A DNA stretch of 64,000 bases, taken from Roseomonas sp. (lineage in GTDB: Bacteria; Pseudomonadota; Alphaproteobacteria; Acetobacterales; Acetobacteraceae). A model generated the notes under the pieces. That model ran no database searches. It was not told where the DNA came from and saw only the letters and a program-made list of their open reading frames with translations. This document shows positions 17,515 to 26,000 of the stretch, piece after piece. Position numbers and translations under genes: made by a program. Every line of letters starts with the position of its first letter. The first letter of the stretch is position 1. The DNA is taken from contig JADCER010000013.1 of the NCBI GenBank assembly GCA_020249925.1, forward strand, positions 186,001 through 250,000. The letters run 5' to 3'.

Positions 17515-18291
17515 TCAACGCACCCCGGGCAGGGCGAGGAAAGTCTCCCGCGCGATACTGGCATAAAGACCAAGCATGGCCGGCAATAACAGGGCCAGCA
17601 GCAAAAGGCCAAGCACGATCTGCCCGGGCACCACCAGGAAGTAGATCTGCACCTGCGGCGCAATGCGCGCGAGCAGACCAAAGGCGACATTCAGCACAAC
17701 AGACAGCAGCAGGAAGGGTGCCATGAGCTGCACCGCCAGGAAAAAGCTCTGCCCCACGGCCAACGCCATAGTCTCCGCCCCCTGCCCGGCCAGGAAACCT
17801 TCGCCCACCGGCAGCACCGCATAGCTTTCCGCCAGCGCGCGCAGCGGCAGGGCGTAAAGCCCGCTACTGAGCAACAGCACCACGGACAGCAGGGCAAAAA
17901 ACCGGCCGGTGATGGCATTCTGCCCACCCACTGCCGGATCGGGCACCAATAATTGCGATAGCCCAAGCAGAAGCGCGAAAAGCTGCCCCGCCATGATCAT
18001 TGCAAGTGTAACCAGCCGCGCCAGCGCGCCGTACCAGATGCCGATCACGATTTCGATGAGGATAAGGCGCAGCATTTCGCCAACCGCATCAGGCGCGCCC
18101 GGCAAGGCTGGCGACAGCACCGGGTAGAGCACCATCACCAGCGCCAGGCCAAGTCCCAGACGATAATTGCTGGGTACTTCCTGCTCACCCAAGCCGGGCA
18201 TCAGCATCACCACGGCACCAATGCGCGCCAATAGCAGTACCGCATGGAACACCATGTCAGGCAGCGCGGCGAGCCATTCAGCTTCGGTCAT
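17515..18291 (-). CDS. fliR: Flagellar export channel protein FliR
   Basis: 258 residues from the ATG at 18291. An in-frame GTG at 18297 exists, but it falls in the end of a repeat element. About six hydrophobic segments, with family features MVFHAVLLLARIGAVVMLMP, GLGEQEVPSNYRLGLGLALV and YFLVVPGQIVLGLLLLALLL. FliR joins FliP and FliQ in the export channel. It is separated from fliQ by about 240 bp made entirely of two tandem repeat elements, with no clear ribosome site between the element and the ATG, although all other genes of this operon are tightly packed. Confidence 0.93.
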   Translation of the reverse strand: MTEAEWLAALPDMVFHAVLLLARIGAVVMLMPGLGEQEVPSNYRLGLGLALVMVLYPVLSPALPGAPDAVGEMLRLILIEIVIGIWYGALARLVTLAMIMAGQLFALLLGLSQLLVPDPAVGGQNAITGRFFALLSVVLLLSSGLYALPLRALAESYAVLPVGEGFLAGQGAETMALAVGQSFFLAVQLMAPFLLLSVVLNVAFGLLARIAPQVQIYFLVVPGQIVLGLLLLALLLPAMLGLYASIARETFLALPGVR

Positions 18292-18294
18292 GGC

Positions 18295-18416
18295 CACTGG
18301 TCCGATCGCTGCTGGCGGTTCCCGACAGCAGCGTCAATCGGCCCATCAGATTCAGGGCTAGTGGTGCGCGGGCGCATAGTTTGGTCGGTGAAGGTCGGCA
18401 TGAACCGCACCACTAG
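18295..18416 (-). repeat. Two-module palindromic element, copy 2a (next to fliR)
   Basis: About 122 bp, minus orientation (same as fliQ-fliR transcription). Read on the minus strand it begins CTAGTGGTGCGGTTCATGCC, has module A arms CTAGTGGTGCG / CGCACCACTAG, and module B with stem GCTGCTGTCG / CGCCAGCAGC around GGAAC (one mismatch), ending GGACCAGTGG. Only a few bases separate its end from the fliR ATG. It shares the CTAG at 18413-18416 with copy 2b. Confidence 0.88.
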
Positions 18417-18535
18417 TCGTCCGATCGCTGCCGTCGGTTTCCGACGGCAGCGTGAATCGGTTCACCAAATGTAGAACTACTGGTGCGCCGGGGCATGGTT
18501 TGGTCGGTGAAGGTCAGCATGAACCGCACCACTAA
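18413..18535 (-). repeat. Two-module palindromic element, copy 2b (next to fliQ)
   Basis: About 123 bp, minus orientation, in direct tandem with copy 2a. Module B stem is GCTGCCGTCG / CGACGGCAGC around GAAAC: relative to copy 1 both sides of one base pair have changed (T-A to C-G), keeping the stem perfect. Its start TTAGTGGTGCG supplies the TAG stop codon of fliQ (18534-18532). Confidence 0.88.
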
Positions 18536-18801
18536 GGCCTCGACCCCACCTGGATGATCATCTCAAACAGGGTTTGCGCATAACCGCGCAATACGCCGGT
18601 GAAAAAAGGCGTCAGCAGGATCAGGGCGACCGCCAGTGCTGCCATTTTCGGCAGGAAGGACAGGCTTGCCTCATTCACCTGGGTCAACGCCTGAAAAATC
18701 GCGACCACCAGCCCAACCACCAGCATCAGCACGAGCAACGGCCCACCGATTTGCAGACTGATCCAGAGCGCTTCCCGGCTTGCCTCAGCGATGCCGCCCA
18801 T
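18532..18801 (-). CDS. fliQ: Flagellar export channel protein FliQ
   Basis: 89 residues with two hydrophobic hairpin helices (GPLLVLMLVVGLVVAIFQAL and MAALAVALILLTPFFTGVLR) separated by TQVNEASLSFLPK, the conserved FliQ loop. FliQ packs with FliP and FliR in the export channel. Its TAG stop codon is formed by the first bases of repeat element 2b. The preceding gene is fliE, 43 bp away. Confidence 0.94.
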   Translation of the reverse strand: MGGIAEASREALWISLQIGGPLLVLMLVVGLVVAIFQALTQVNEASLSFLPKMAALAVALILLTPFFTGVLRGYAQTLFEMIIQVGSRP

Positions 18802-18844
18802 CGCCCTGCCTTTCCCAACACATGCACATGACGCCGAAGGGGCG

Positions 18845-19159
18845 TCAGATCGGCATGCGCATCACTTCCTGATAGGCCGCCACCACGCGATCGCGCACCG
18901 CGACCGCCGTTTGCAAGGTGAGTTCGGCGCGCCCTACGGCGACCACCAGATCCGTCACGCTACCCTCACCCATCAGGCCACGCGCGGAAGCGGTTTCGGC
19001 TTCTCGGCTGGTCGTGACTGCGTTCTGCACGGCACGGGAAAGCGCTTCACCGAAACTTGCCGTCTCCCCGCCGCCAACGGCTGCAGGGGTGGCGGAAGGT
19101 GTCGCCATATTGGCCCGATAGGCAGCGGCGGCACCGCCGGGAGTGAGCGGTAGGGGCAT
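18845..19159 (-). CDS. fliE: Flagellar hook-basal body protein FliE
   Basis: 104 residues. Gly/Ala-rich N-terminus, then the FliE helices SFGEALSRAVQNAVTTSREA and the C-terminal signature LVVAVGRAELTLQTAVAVRD followed by RVVAAYQEVMRMPI. FliE connects the MS ring and export gate to the proximal rod. Its start overlaps the flgC stop by one base, in the standard flgB-flgC-fliE order. Confidence 0.93.
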   Translation of the reverse strand: MPLPLTPGGAAAAYRANMATPSATPAAVGGGETASFGEALSRAVQNAVTTSREAETASARGLMGEGSVTDLVVAVGRAELTLQTAVAVRDRVVAAYQEVMRMPI

Positions 19160-19566
19160 CAGCGCATCGCCTCAATGGTGCGGGTCAACATGCCGCGGCT
19201 TACTTCCAGTACCGAAAGATTAGCGCTGTAGCTGCGCTGGGCTTCGCGCATATCCATCACCTCAATGGTGGAATTCACATTCGGTGTCTTCACATAACCC
19301 TGGGCATTGGCAGCCGGATGGGTCGGATCATGGCGGGTTGGGAAATCCCCCTTGGCGGTGCCAACGCGGGCAACCCGGACGGTATTCGCACCCAAGGCAC
19401 GGTCAAAGCGATTGGCAAAGGTCACGGTCTTGCGGCGGAACGGATCGCCGCCGGGGACTTCCGAGGTTGTGTCACGATTCGCCAGGTTTTCCGCAACCAC
19501 GCGCAGCCGAGCGCTCTGCGTATCCATCCCAGCCGCTGCGATTCGTATTGCGCGATCAAGTTCCAT
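19159..19566 (-). CDS. flgC: Proximal rod protein FlgC
   Basis: 135 residues. N-terminal rod helix RAIRIAAAGMDTQSARLRVV followed by AENLANRDTT, a middle segment RHDPTHPAANAQGYVKTPNV (the FlgC-specific DPxHPxAxxxGYV motif), and the C-terminal helix REAQRSYSANLSVLEVSRGM. It forms the proximal rod with FlgB and FlgF. Located 15 bp after flgB. Confidence 0.95.
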   Translation of the reverse strand: MELDRAIRIAAAGMDTQSARLRVVAENLANRDTTSEVPGGDPFRRKTVTFANRFDRALGANTVRVARVGTAKGDFPTRHDPTHPAANAQGYVKTPNVNSTIEVMDMREAQRSYSANLSVLEVSRGMLTRTIEAMR

Positions 19567-19581
19567 GGCTCAGCGCCCTTC

Positions 19582-19980
19582 TTACCCTTGATTCCGCCCA
19601 AGGGCGGTCATGAACATGCTCATGTAACGCCGACGCACCGAAAGGGCCGTGGCATGGGCCGAATCGGTATCGGCAACCCGCAGCGCTTCCCGCTCAAGCG
19701 AAACCGCATTCCCGCTTGGGTCGCGGGTGGCCGAAAGACGTTCCTTCAAGGTCCGGCCATCCTGCTGGCGGGTTCCCTGCAAGTGATTGGCATTGGTCGC
19801 CACCAATTGCCTTTCCTTGAGCTTGCCGGACAGCACCTTGGCAAAAGGCTGCATATCGGAAGGCCGGTAATTCGGCGTATCCGCATTGGCGATATTCTGC
19901 GCCAGCACGCGTTGACGCGCCTCCGCCCAGCGCAACCGCTGTTCGGCAAGGGCAATCGGTCCGGTCTTGGTCGGGTCCAT
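19582..19980 (-). CDS. flgB: Proximal rod protein FlgB
   Basis: 132 residues from the ATG at 19980, preceded by an AAGGATAG ribosome site. N-terminal signature RLRWAEARQRVLAQNIANAD followed by TPNYR, and C-terminal helix ALSVRRRYMSMFMTALGR. First gene of flgB-flgC-fliE-fliQ-fliR-flhB-kinase. A -24/-12-like box sits very close to the start codon (19992-20007), divergent from the small gene at 20080. Confidence 0.94.
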   Translation of the reverse strand: MDPTKTGPIALAEQRLRWAEARQRVLAQNIANADTPNYRPSDMQPFAKVLSGKLKERQLVATNANHLQGTRQQDGRTLKERLSATRDPSGNAVSLEREALRVADTDSAHATALSVRRRYMSMFMTALGRNQG

Positions 19981-19991
19981 AACTCTATCCT

Positions 19992-20007
19992 TGCACGTTG
20001 CGGGCCA
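19992..20007 (-). promoter_or_regulatory. Possible sigma54-type promoter of the flgB operon
   Basis: Minus strand TGGCCCG-CAAC-GTGCA: GG and GC are correct and spacing is canonical, with two mismatches (A to C and T to G). The predicted start of transcription falls at about 19981, one base before the ATG, which would make a leaderless message and leave out the ribosome site. This either weakens the call or points to unusual initiation. Confidence 0.4.
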
Positions 20008-20079
20008 AAATGCGTTAAAACGGCGCCAGATACAACATTTTCTAATGGTTTTTTTGCACCGAACCTGTTGGATAGCCCT

Positions 20080-20379
20080 GTGAACACGCATTTTGAGGAT
20101 AACACGACCGCGGAAGCCAGTCAGCATGGCCTGGCGGTACTTGCCGCCATCAAGGCCATGGGGGAAAGCTTGGCCCAGGCAGAGGCAAGTCTTGCCGAGG
20201 GTTATGCGCTTGATCTTACCGGGCTTGATGCCGAAATCGGCCGTCTTTGCGCAGCGGCAGGGGCCGCGCCCGCGGCCATGGCCCCGGCGCTGCGGCGCAA
20301 TCTGGAAGCCTTGCTCGTGCAGGTGGAAAGGTTGCAAGTGGCCCTGCCACGGCCAAACAAAGGAGGGGAGCCGCGATGA
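20080..20379 (+). CDS. Small helical protein upstream of fliO, unknown
   Basis: 99 residues from a GTG at 20080 (an in-frame TTG lies at 20068). No family was recognised. It is mostly alpha-helical and Ala/Leu-rich: AVLAAIKAMGESLAQAEASL, LTGLDAEIGRLCAAAG and LRRNLEALLVQVERLQVALP, with leucine spacing suggesting a helical bundle or coiled coil. It has no signal peptide or membrane segment. Its stop overlaps the fliO start (ATGA), so it is translationally coupled to fliO-fliP. By size, helicity and position it could be a FlgN/FliT-like export chaperone; this is inference only. Confidence 0.6.
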   Translation: MNTHFEDNTTAEASQHGLAVLAAIKAMGESLAQAEASLAEGYALDLTGLDAEIGRLCAAAGAAPAAMAPALRRNLEALLVQVERLQVALPRPNKGGEPR

Positions 20380-20654
20380 CCCTTAGCCTTGCGAATTGGC
20401 TCACCGCCGGCATTTCGCTGATTTTTGTGCTGGGGCTGATATTGCTGCTGGCGCGCTTGCTGCGCGCCACGGGCCTGGCCCCGCAGACCGCCGGGCAGCG
20501 CCTGAAATTGCAAGAGGTGCTGGCGCTGGATGCCCGCCGGCGCGTGATGATCCTGCGCTGTGACGGGCGGGAAGTGCTATTGCTGACAGGCGGACCCCAG
20601 GATTTATGCCTGGGTTGGCTGCCGCCCAAGAATGAGGAAACGCCCCCGTCATGA
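20376..20654 (+). CDS. fliO: Flagellar biosynthesis protein FliO
   Basis: 92 residues. One membrane segment (about residues 7-28, NWLTAGISLIFVLGLILLLA) followed by a short cytoplasmic domain LKLQEVLALDARRRVMILRC, DGREVLLLTGG, the typical FliO beta region. FliO helps FliP assemble into the export channel. A strong AGGAGGGGAG ribosome site precedes the ATG at 20376. It overlaps both neighbours by 4 bases. Confidence 0.85.
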   Translation: MTLSLANWLTAGISLIFVLGLILLLARLLRATGLAPQTAGQRLKLQEVLALDARRRVMILRCDGREVLLLTGGPQDLCLGWLPPKNEETPPS

Positions 20655-21400
20655 TGCGCAAAACAGGTTTTTGGGTCCTTGCGATCCTGGCGGTATTGGC
20701 GCTGCCCGCCGGTGTGGCTCTGGCGCAGAGCGTGTCGATTGACCTTGGGCAGACTGGGCAGCCGGGCGCCACGGCACGGCTGGTGCAATTGACCGCGCTG
20801 ATCGGGCTGCTGTCGCTGGCGCCTTCCCTGCTGGTGATGGCAACCGCCTTTGCGCGTATTGTGATTGTGTTGTCGCTGCTGCGTAGCGCCATTGGCGCGC
20901 CTGGCATTCCGCCCAATCCAGTGCTGATCGGGCTCGCGCTATTTCTGACCTTCTTCGTCATGCAGCCGGTGTTTGAGGCTTCCTGGACGCAGGGCATCGT
21001 GCCGATGACGGAGGGGCGGATTTCCGAATTGGACGGGCTGGCGGCGGCGGCGCAGCCCTTCCGCATGTTCATGGTGGCCAATATCCGCGAGGATGACCTG
21101 ATCCTTTTCTTGGATCTGGGGGGGATTCAGGCCGTGGCGGACCCCGCGCAGACACCCTGGCGCGCCCTGATCCCGGCCTTCATCGTGGGCGAATTGAAGC
21201 GCGCCTTTGAAATCGGCTTCCTGCTATTCCTGCCTTTCCTCGTGATTGATATGGTGATCGCGAGCATCCTTATGTCGCTTGGCATGATGATGCTGCCGCC
21301 ATCGGTTGTGGCGCTGCCCTTCAAGCTGATCTTTTTCGTGCTGGTGGATGGCTGGCGCCTGGTCTCGGGCAGCCTGGTGCAGGGCTTCAACCTGAATTGA
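20651..21400 (+). CDS. fliP: Flagellar export channel protein FliP
   Basis: 249 residues with an N-terminal signal sequence ending near VALAQS, as usual for FliP, and four membrane segments. Family signatures: LSLAPSLLVMATAFARIVIV, LLRSAIGAPGIPPNPVLIGL, ALIPAFIVGELKRAFEIGFL, VDMVIASILMSLGMMMLPP-like and LPFKLIFFVLVDGW. FliP is the core of the flagellar export channel. Two in-frame ATGs (20651, 20654) are both possible starts. It converges on speE. Confidence 0.95.
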   Translation: MMRKTGFWVLAILAVLALPAGVALAQSVSIDLGQTGQPGATARLVQLTALIGLLSLAPSLLVMATAFARIVIVLSLLRSAIGAPGIPPNPVLIGLALFLTFFVMQPVFEASWTQGIVPMTEGRISELDGLAAAAQPFRMFMVANIREDDLILFLDLGGIQAVADPAQTPWRALIPAFIVGELKRAFEIGFLLFLPFLVIDMVIASILMSLGMMMLPPSVVALPFKLIFFVLVDGWRLVSGSLVQGFNLN

Positions 21401-21418
21401 AGCATCTCTTTTGGCGAT

Positions 21419-21438
21419 GCGGATCTTTGCCGATCCGC
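21419..21438. terminator. Hairpin between convergent fliP and speE
   Basis: GCGGATC (21419-21425) and GATCCGC (21432-21438) around the loop TTTGCC, 18 bases after the fliP stop. No T run follows. It may act as a weak bidirectional terminator between the convergent genes. Confidence 0.35.
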
Positions 21439-21494
21439 CCTCAGACGCCGGCGCGCGCCTCCGCGCGCTTATTCCTGATCAGTCAGGCGCTGTT

Positions 21495-22364
21495 TCACGC
21501 GCCCGGCAAGTTTTCCGCGATATAGGGCGGCAGGTTGAAGGCGCCGGTATGAATTTCCGGCGTCCAATAGCGCGTGGTGCCCAAAATGCCCGAAGCCTGA
21601 GCACGGCGGCGAATCTCATCGGTCGCCACGGCACGGCAGGACGCATCCTTCGCCGCCCAGCCAAGCGTCATGAAGCCGCCGACATAGGTCGGCACCGCCG
21701 CCAGATAGGCCCAATTATCGGGGAAGGATTTCGCCCGCCGGCGTGATGTTTCGTGCAATTCATCGGCCTGCATGAAGGGCACGCCGCATTGATTGACGAT
21801 CAGGCCGCGCGGCGAAAGGATCCGCGCCGCATTGGCGTAGAATTCATCGGTGAACAGCACCTCACCCACGCCGATCGGGTCCGTGCTGTCCACGATAATG
21901 ACGTCAAAGCTTTCGGCCGGCGCGACGCGCACATAATCAATACCATCGCCGATGATCACCTCGGCGCGCGGGTCGGCCCAGGCATCGCCGCCGATGGTGG
22001 GCAGGAATTCCTTGGAAAGCCGCACCACTTCGCCGTCAATTTCCACCATCACGGCCTTCTCCACGCCGCGATGCTGCAACACGCGCTTCAACACGCCGCC
22101 ATCGCCCGCGCCAATGATCAGCACGCGCTTGGCCGCGCCATGGGCCAGGATTGGCACATGGGTGATCATTTCCTGATAGACGAATTCATCGCCTTCGGTG
22201 ATCTGCACCACGCCATCCAACAGCATCACCCGGCCATGGGTTTCGCTTTCAAAGACAACAATATCCTGAAACGCCGATTGCACGCGGGCCAATTCGCGTT
22301 TCACACGAAAGCGCTGGCCCCAGGCGGCATAGAGGGTTTCATTGATCCAGCTATCGGTCGCCAT
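21495..22364 (-). CDS. speE: Spermidine synthase SpeE
   Basis: 289 residues from the ATG at 22364, which has a GGAAGGG ribosome site; an upstream in-frame start exists but is less likely. Family motifs: YQEMITHVPILAHG, the SAM-binding VLIIGAGDGGVLKRVLQH, EIDGEVVRLSKEFLP, and VIIVDSTDPIGVGEVLFTDE, with the catalytic Asp and aminopropyl-site residues. It transfers aminopropyl from decarboxylated SAM to putrescine. It lies 70 bp after speD on the same strand, so the two form a complete spermidine pathway. Confidence 0.95.
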   Translation of the reverse strand: MATDSWINETLYAAWGQRFRVKRELARVQSAFQDIVVFESETHGRVMLLDGVVQITEGDEFVYQEMITHVPILAHGAAKRVLIIGAGDGGVLKRVLQHRGVEKAVMVEIDGEVVRLSKEFLPTIGGDAWADPRAEVIIGDGIDYVRVAPAESFDVIIVDSTDPIGVGEVLFTDEFYANAARILSPRGLIVNQCGVPFMQADELHETSRRRAKSFPDNWAYLAAVPTYVGGFMTLGWAAKDASCRAVATDEIRRRAQASGILGTTRYWTPEIHTGAFNLPPYIAENLPGA

Positions 22365-22434
22365 GGCGGCACCCTTCCATAATGAAAGGCCGGGTGCTGC
22401 CACCCGGCCCCATCAAAACGATATCGATTGGCAA

Positions 22435-22893
22435 TCAGCCGATCAGGCCGCGCTTGTGTTCGGCAAGCTGAACGCGTTCCGGCAGGAAGCCGCGCTTCAG
22501 CGCCGGAATCGCCTTATAGGGATCGCAATCGCCGCAGACGAAGATATCGAGCGCGGCATAATCGCGTTCCGGCCAAGTGTGGATGGACACATGGCTTTCC
22601 GCCAGCACCAGCACGCCAGACACCCCGCCATTCGGCGAAAAGTGATGGAAATGCCCATGCAGAATCGTCGCCCCGGTGGCGAGCGCCCCTTCACGCAGCA
22701 CCGCATCAATGTGATTCGGGTCGTCCAGATTGGTCGCCCCCCACAAATCCACGATCAGATGCGTCCCGGCGTAGCGCACACCGTTACGCTGAACGAAATA
22801 ATCCTTCTCGGCATGGGCCGAGACGTCTTCGTCGGTATTCCGGGTGTCGCTCGGCAAATCCGAGACCATCCCCGGTTGGACGAGAGCTTCCAT
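22435..22893 (-). CDS. speD: S-adenosylmethionine decarboxylase proenzyme SpeD
   Basis: 152 residues, bacterial class 1 small form. The processing site is LAESHVSIHTWPERDYAALD, where the proenzyme cleaves itself between Glu and Ser to create the pyruvoyl group. DIFVCGDCDPYKAIPAL holds the conserved catalytic Cys. It supplies decarboxylated SAM to SpeE. An AAGGAG ribosome site precedes the ATG at 22893, and an inverted repeat (22929-22946) lies 36 bases upstream of the start. Confidence 0.95.
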   Translation of the reverse strand: MEALVQPGMVSDLPSDTRNTDEDVSAHAEKDYFVQRNGVRYAGTHLIVDLWGATNLDDPNHIDAVLREGALATGATILHGHFHHFSPNGGVSGVLVLAESHVSIHTWPERDYAALDIFVCGDCDPYKAIPALKRGFLPERVQLAEHKRGLIG

Positions 22894-22928
22894 AGCAGGG
22901 CTCCTTCCAGCCAGCAGATGACCAGGGT

Positions 22929-22946
22929 GATCAGAGAATTCTGATC
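22929..22946. promoter_or_regulatory. Palindrome upstream of speD
   Basis: GATCAGA (22929-22935), GAAT, TCTGATC (22940-22946): a perfect 7-bp inverted repeat just upstream of the speD ribosome site. It could be an operator or part of a leader hairpin; no regulator is known to me for this motif. Confidence 0.3.
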
Positions 22947-23023
22947 GGGGTCAACGATCTCGGCATATGGGGCAAACGGGGCGGTGACGCAAGGGAAATT
23001 GACAGGGGGAGCATAAGAAATTT

Positions 23024-23041
23024 CCTGCCACTTCCGGCAGG
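23024..23041 (-). terminator. Terminator-like hairpin after the fliL-cheZ-TPR operon
   Basis: On the minus strand CCTGCC-GGAAGT-GGCAGG is followed by AAATTTCTT, 12 bases after the stop of the 1036-residue gene. The stem is short (6 bp) and the tail is only partly T-rich, so the call is moderate. Confidence 0.45.
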
Positions 23042-23052
23042 GGCCAAAATCT

Positions 23053-26000
23053 TTATCGCCCAGGCGCTGGCCCCGTCGCCGAACCTGCCGCTGGTGCATT
23101 CTGCCCGCCCAATCTTTGCGGCAATAGGCGCAATTGGCTGATTTCGCGCTGCAGGCGCGGCAGATCCTGCACCCCGCGGAGCGATTCGCCTGTCAGTAGC
23201 GTGAAAGCTTCTGCGAAGGGTCCGCCCTGCATGCGCGCACCATATGTGTCGCGGAGCTGCGACAGGGTGGCCGTATCATTGGCCATCGCGGCATAGGCAG
23301 CGGCCCGCGCCAGATCACGCCGGATGCTGGCGTCCAGAGGCGCCGAAGCAGGCGGTATCTTGGCAGTGATATGATTCATCATGGCTGCCGCAGCGCCTTC
23401 CCAATCCTGCGCCGCGGCGCGGATTTCGGCCAGGGCCTCGGCGCCGTCATCGCCCAATTCGGAAAGCAGCCCTTCAGCAACGCGGCGATTGCCGGCACGC
23501 GCCAGGGCGCGCCCGCGCAGGATTGCGCGCTCGACTTCCTGCCCATTGCCTTCTGTCGCCGCATCCAGGGCGGCCAAGGCGCCGGACGCATCCCCCTCTG
23601 CCAGGCGGATGGCGGCGAGTTTTGTACTGACGGCCCGACGCGCTGCCGGATCGGTCAACCGCGCCAAGGCATCGCGCAACACGGCCGAGGCACGGTCCAC
23701 AAGATCAAGAGCGACCAATCGGTCCGCCAGAAGGACAACGGAGCGTGTTCCCGCCTCATCCTCGGTCAGGAATTCCGGGTGCGCATCATAGAAGCTGGCG
23801 GCGTTCAAGGGGGGCGCGTTCTGCAACGCTGAAGCAAAGGCAGCGCGTAGATGCGGGCGCAGGTCATTCTCGCGCTCTGGGAAGAAGCGTTGGGTTTCCT
23901 GCAATAACTCAAATGCGGCGCGGCCATTGCCGGCTTCACGCTGCAATTCAGCGAGGCGAATGCGCGCATTCATCTCATCCGTATCGCCGCGCCAAGCGAA
24001 AAGTGCCGCTTCCAATTCAGCAATGGCGCCGGCGGCATCAAGCCGCCCCACGGCCAAGCGCAATTCCACGCTGCGACGGATGGCGCGCGCGCGGCGCAAC
24101 CTGTCCCTTCCTTGAATGGCTTCACGATAAGCTGCCAGAGCATCTTCGATCCGGCCGTCGGCTTCAGCCATCATGCCGCGGGCAAGATGAAGGCTGGCAC
24201 TGTCAGGATCGGCCTCCGCAAGACGGTTTGCCGCCGTAAGCTCACCGGCGGCGGCAAGGCTTTCCATGGCGATCGGGGTCAGGCGCTGGGCCAGGGAGCG
24301 GGGGTAAGACAACAATAAGGGCAGGCTGGCGGCAATGGCGGGACCGGCCACGGCGTGATCACCCCGCGCGGCCGCCAAAAAACCGCGCCAAAGCGTGGTC
24401 TCATCGGTCGGGGGCATTTGCGGGTTTTCAAGCTGCCGTGCCTCAGCGTCGCGCCCAGCGACCAGCGCCGCGGCGGCTTGCACCATCACTAGCCGCGCAT
24501 CCGCACCCGCGCGCGGGTCTTCCTGCAAGGCAAGGCTCGCCATGGCCTGAGCTTCCTGCGCCATGCCAAGCGCGAGCAATGTTTCGGCTGCGTGCCGCCG
24601 TGCCTCTGACCGGCCAAGCGGCCCTGCGGCACCGATATTGGCTGAAGCGGTCCGCAGCCTTTCCATCAGCGTCGCGGTTGAAGCCGAGGGCAGGTCCATG
24701 ATGCGACTTAGCGTCGCGGCTTCAGCCAAGGGCTCCCTGCCCGCATCCACACCAAGCCTGAGCGAATCCGTGCCAGATGCTTGCAGGATAAAGCGGTCAT
24801 TCAAGGCGCGGAGTTGGATATTGTCGCCCCGGGGCAATACGGCCACGCCAAGCATGGCGGGCAAAAGCTGAAACTCCGATTGGCGACGGCCAATCGCAAC
24901 GGCCTGACCGGCTTCCCGCAATGTGCCGACCAGTAACGGGCTGCCTGATTCGGGATCAAGCACTGTCACGCTCCGCCCAGGGCGCACCGCGCGCAACACC
25001 AATCGTGTCGGCGGTCCCTGTTCCAATTCCGGCGTGATGGGCGTCAGCGCGCGATTGGCATCCACCGCATCACGAAAGGCTTCCATCACCCAGGCAGTGC
25101 CTTCACGCCGGGGACGGAGCGTACCCGGCTGGGCGAGGCGCATTTGCAAGATGGTCGCGTCGCCAGTCTGGCGCGCTTCCATGCTGCGGAAAATACTGCT
25201 GCCCTGAAGCTGGCTGAGGTCCAGCGCCTCCGGCCGGTCCAGGACGGCGATCACCCAATCGCCGTGGCGGAAGACAGCGGCGGATGTTTCCGCCCCAAGA
25301 TCAAGCGAAATGGCGCGGCCTTCCGCCACCAGGCCAACCGGCACGGTGCGGCGTGGCGGCACCACCACCAGCGGGCGCGCGGCGGGTGCGGACTCTGCCG
25401 ACGCAGGCGCCGGGGGCGGCGACGCAGGTGGCGCGGCCGGCGAAGCGGCGGGCGTTGCCGGGGTTGGCGCCGGCGTAACCTGTGGGGTGGCGCCCGCATT
25501 TGCCCCGGGCCCGGTACGCGAAACATCCGCCGAGGGAGGGGCCGTGGCGGATGCGGTGGCAGTTTGGCTTGTGGGGCGCGCGGGCCCTGCAGGGGGCGCG
25601 GTGGGGGGCGGCCCTGCCGTCGGCGCCGCAGGCGGACCAGTTGCGGGTCGCGGTGGCGCGCCAGGCGGTGGCGGGGTAGCGGCTGGCGCCGCCGAGGCCG
25701 GGGCGGCTGTCACGGGTGGTGTTGTGGTGGTGGCCCGGGGCGCAGCCCTGGGCGCTTCTGGCGCTGCTGGCGCTGCGCCACCCCCGGCGGCCGGCCCGGC
25801 GGTTGCGCTTTCGGCGCCATCAAGCGCATCAATCACCACGCGGTTACCAATGCGGAAATGGCGCAGCTGTGCCCCAGGCGCGGCTTGCAGCACGATCCCG
25901 CCTTCAATCGCCGAAAGGCTTTCAATATTCTTCGGCAGCCGCAAGGCGCCCGAAAGATCGAATCGCGCCGGCGTATCAAAGCGGAGTGTCAGGCGATTGC

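Noticed and set aside
19318-20079. Long plus-strand frame across flgB and flgC leading into the 99-residue gene
   Set aside because: Only the part from 20080 is outside known genes; the rest is antisense to flgC and flgB.
25300-25800. GC-skewed low-complexity block that could be a frameshifted pseudogene region
   Set aside because: It is the Pro/Ala/Thr linker of the 1036-residue protein; the frame is open from end to end and both flanks belong to the same protein.
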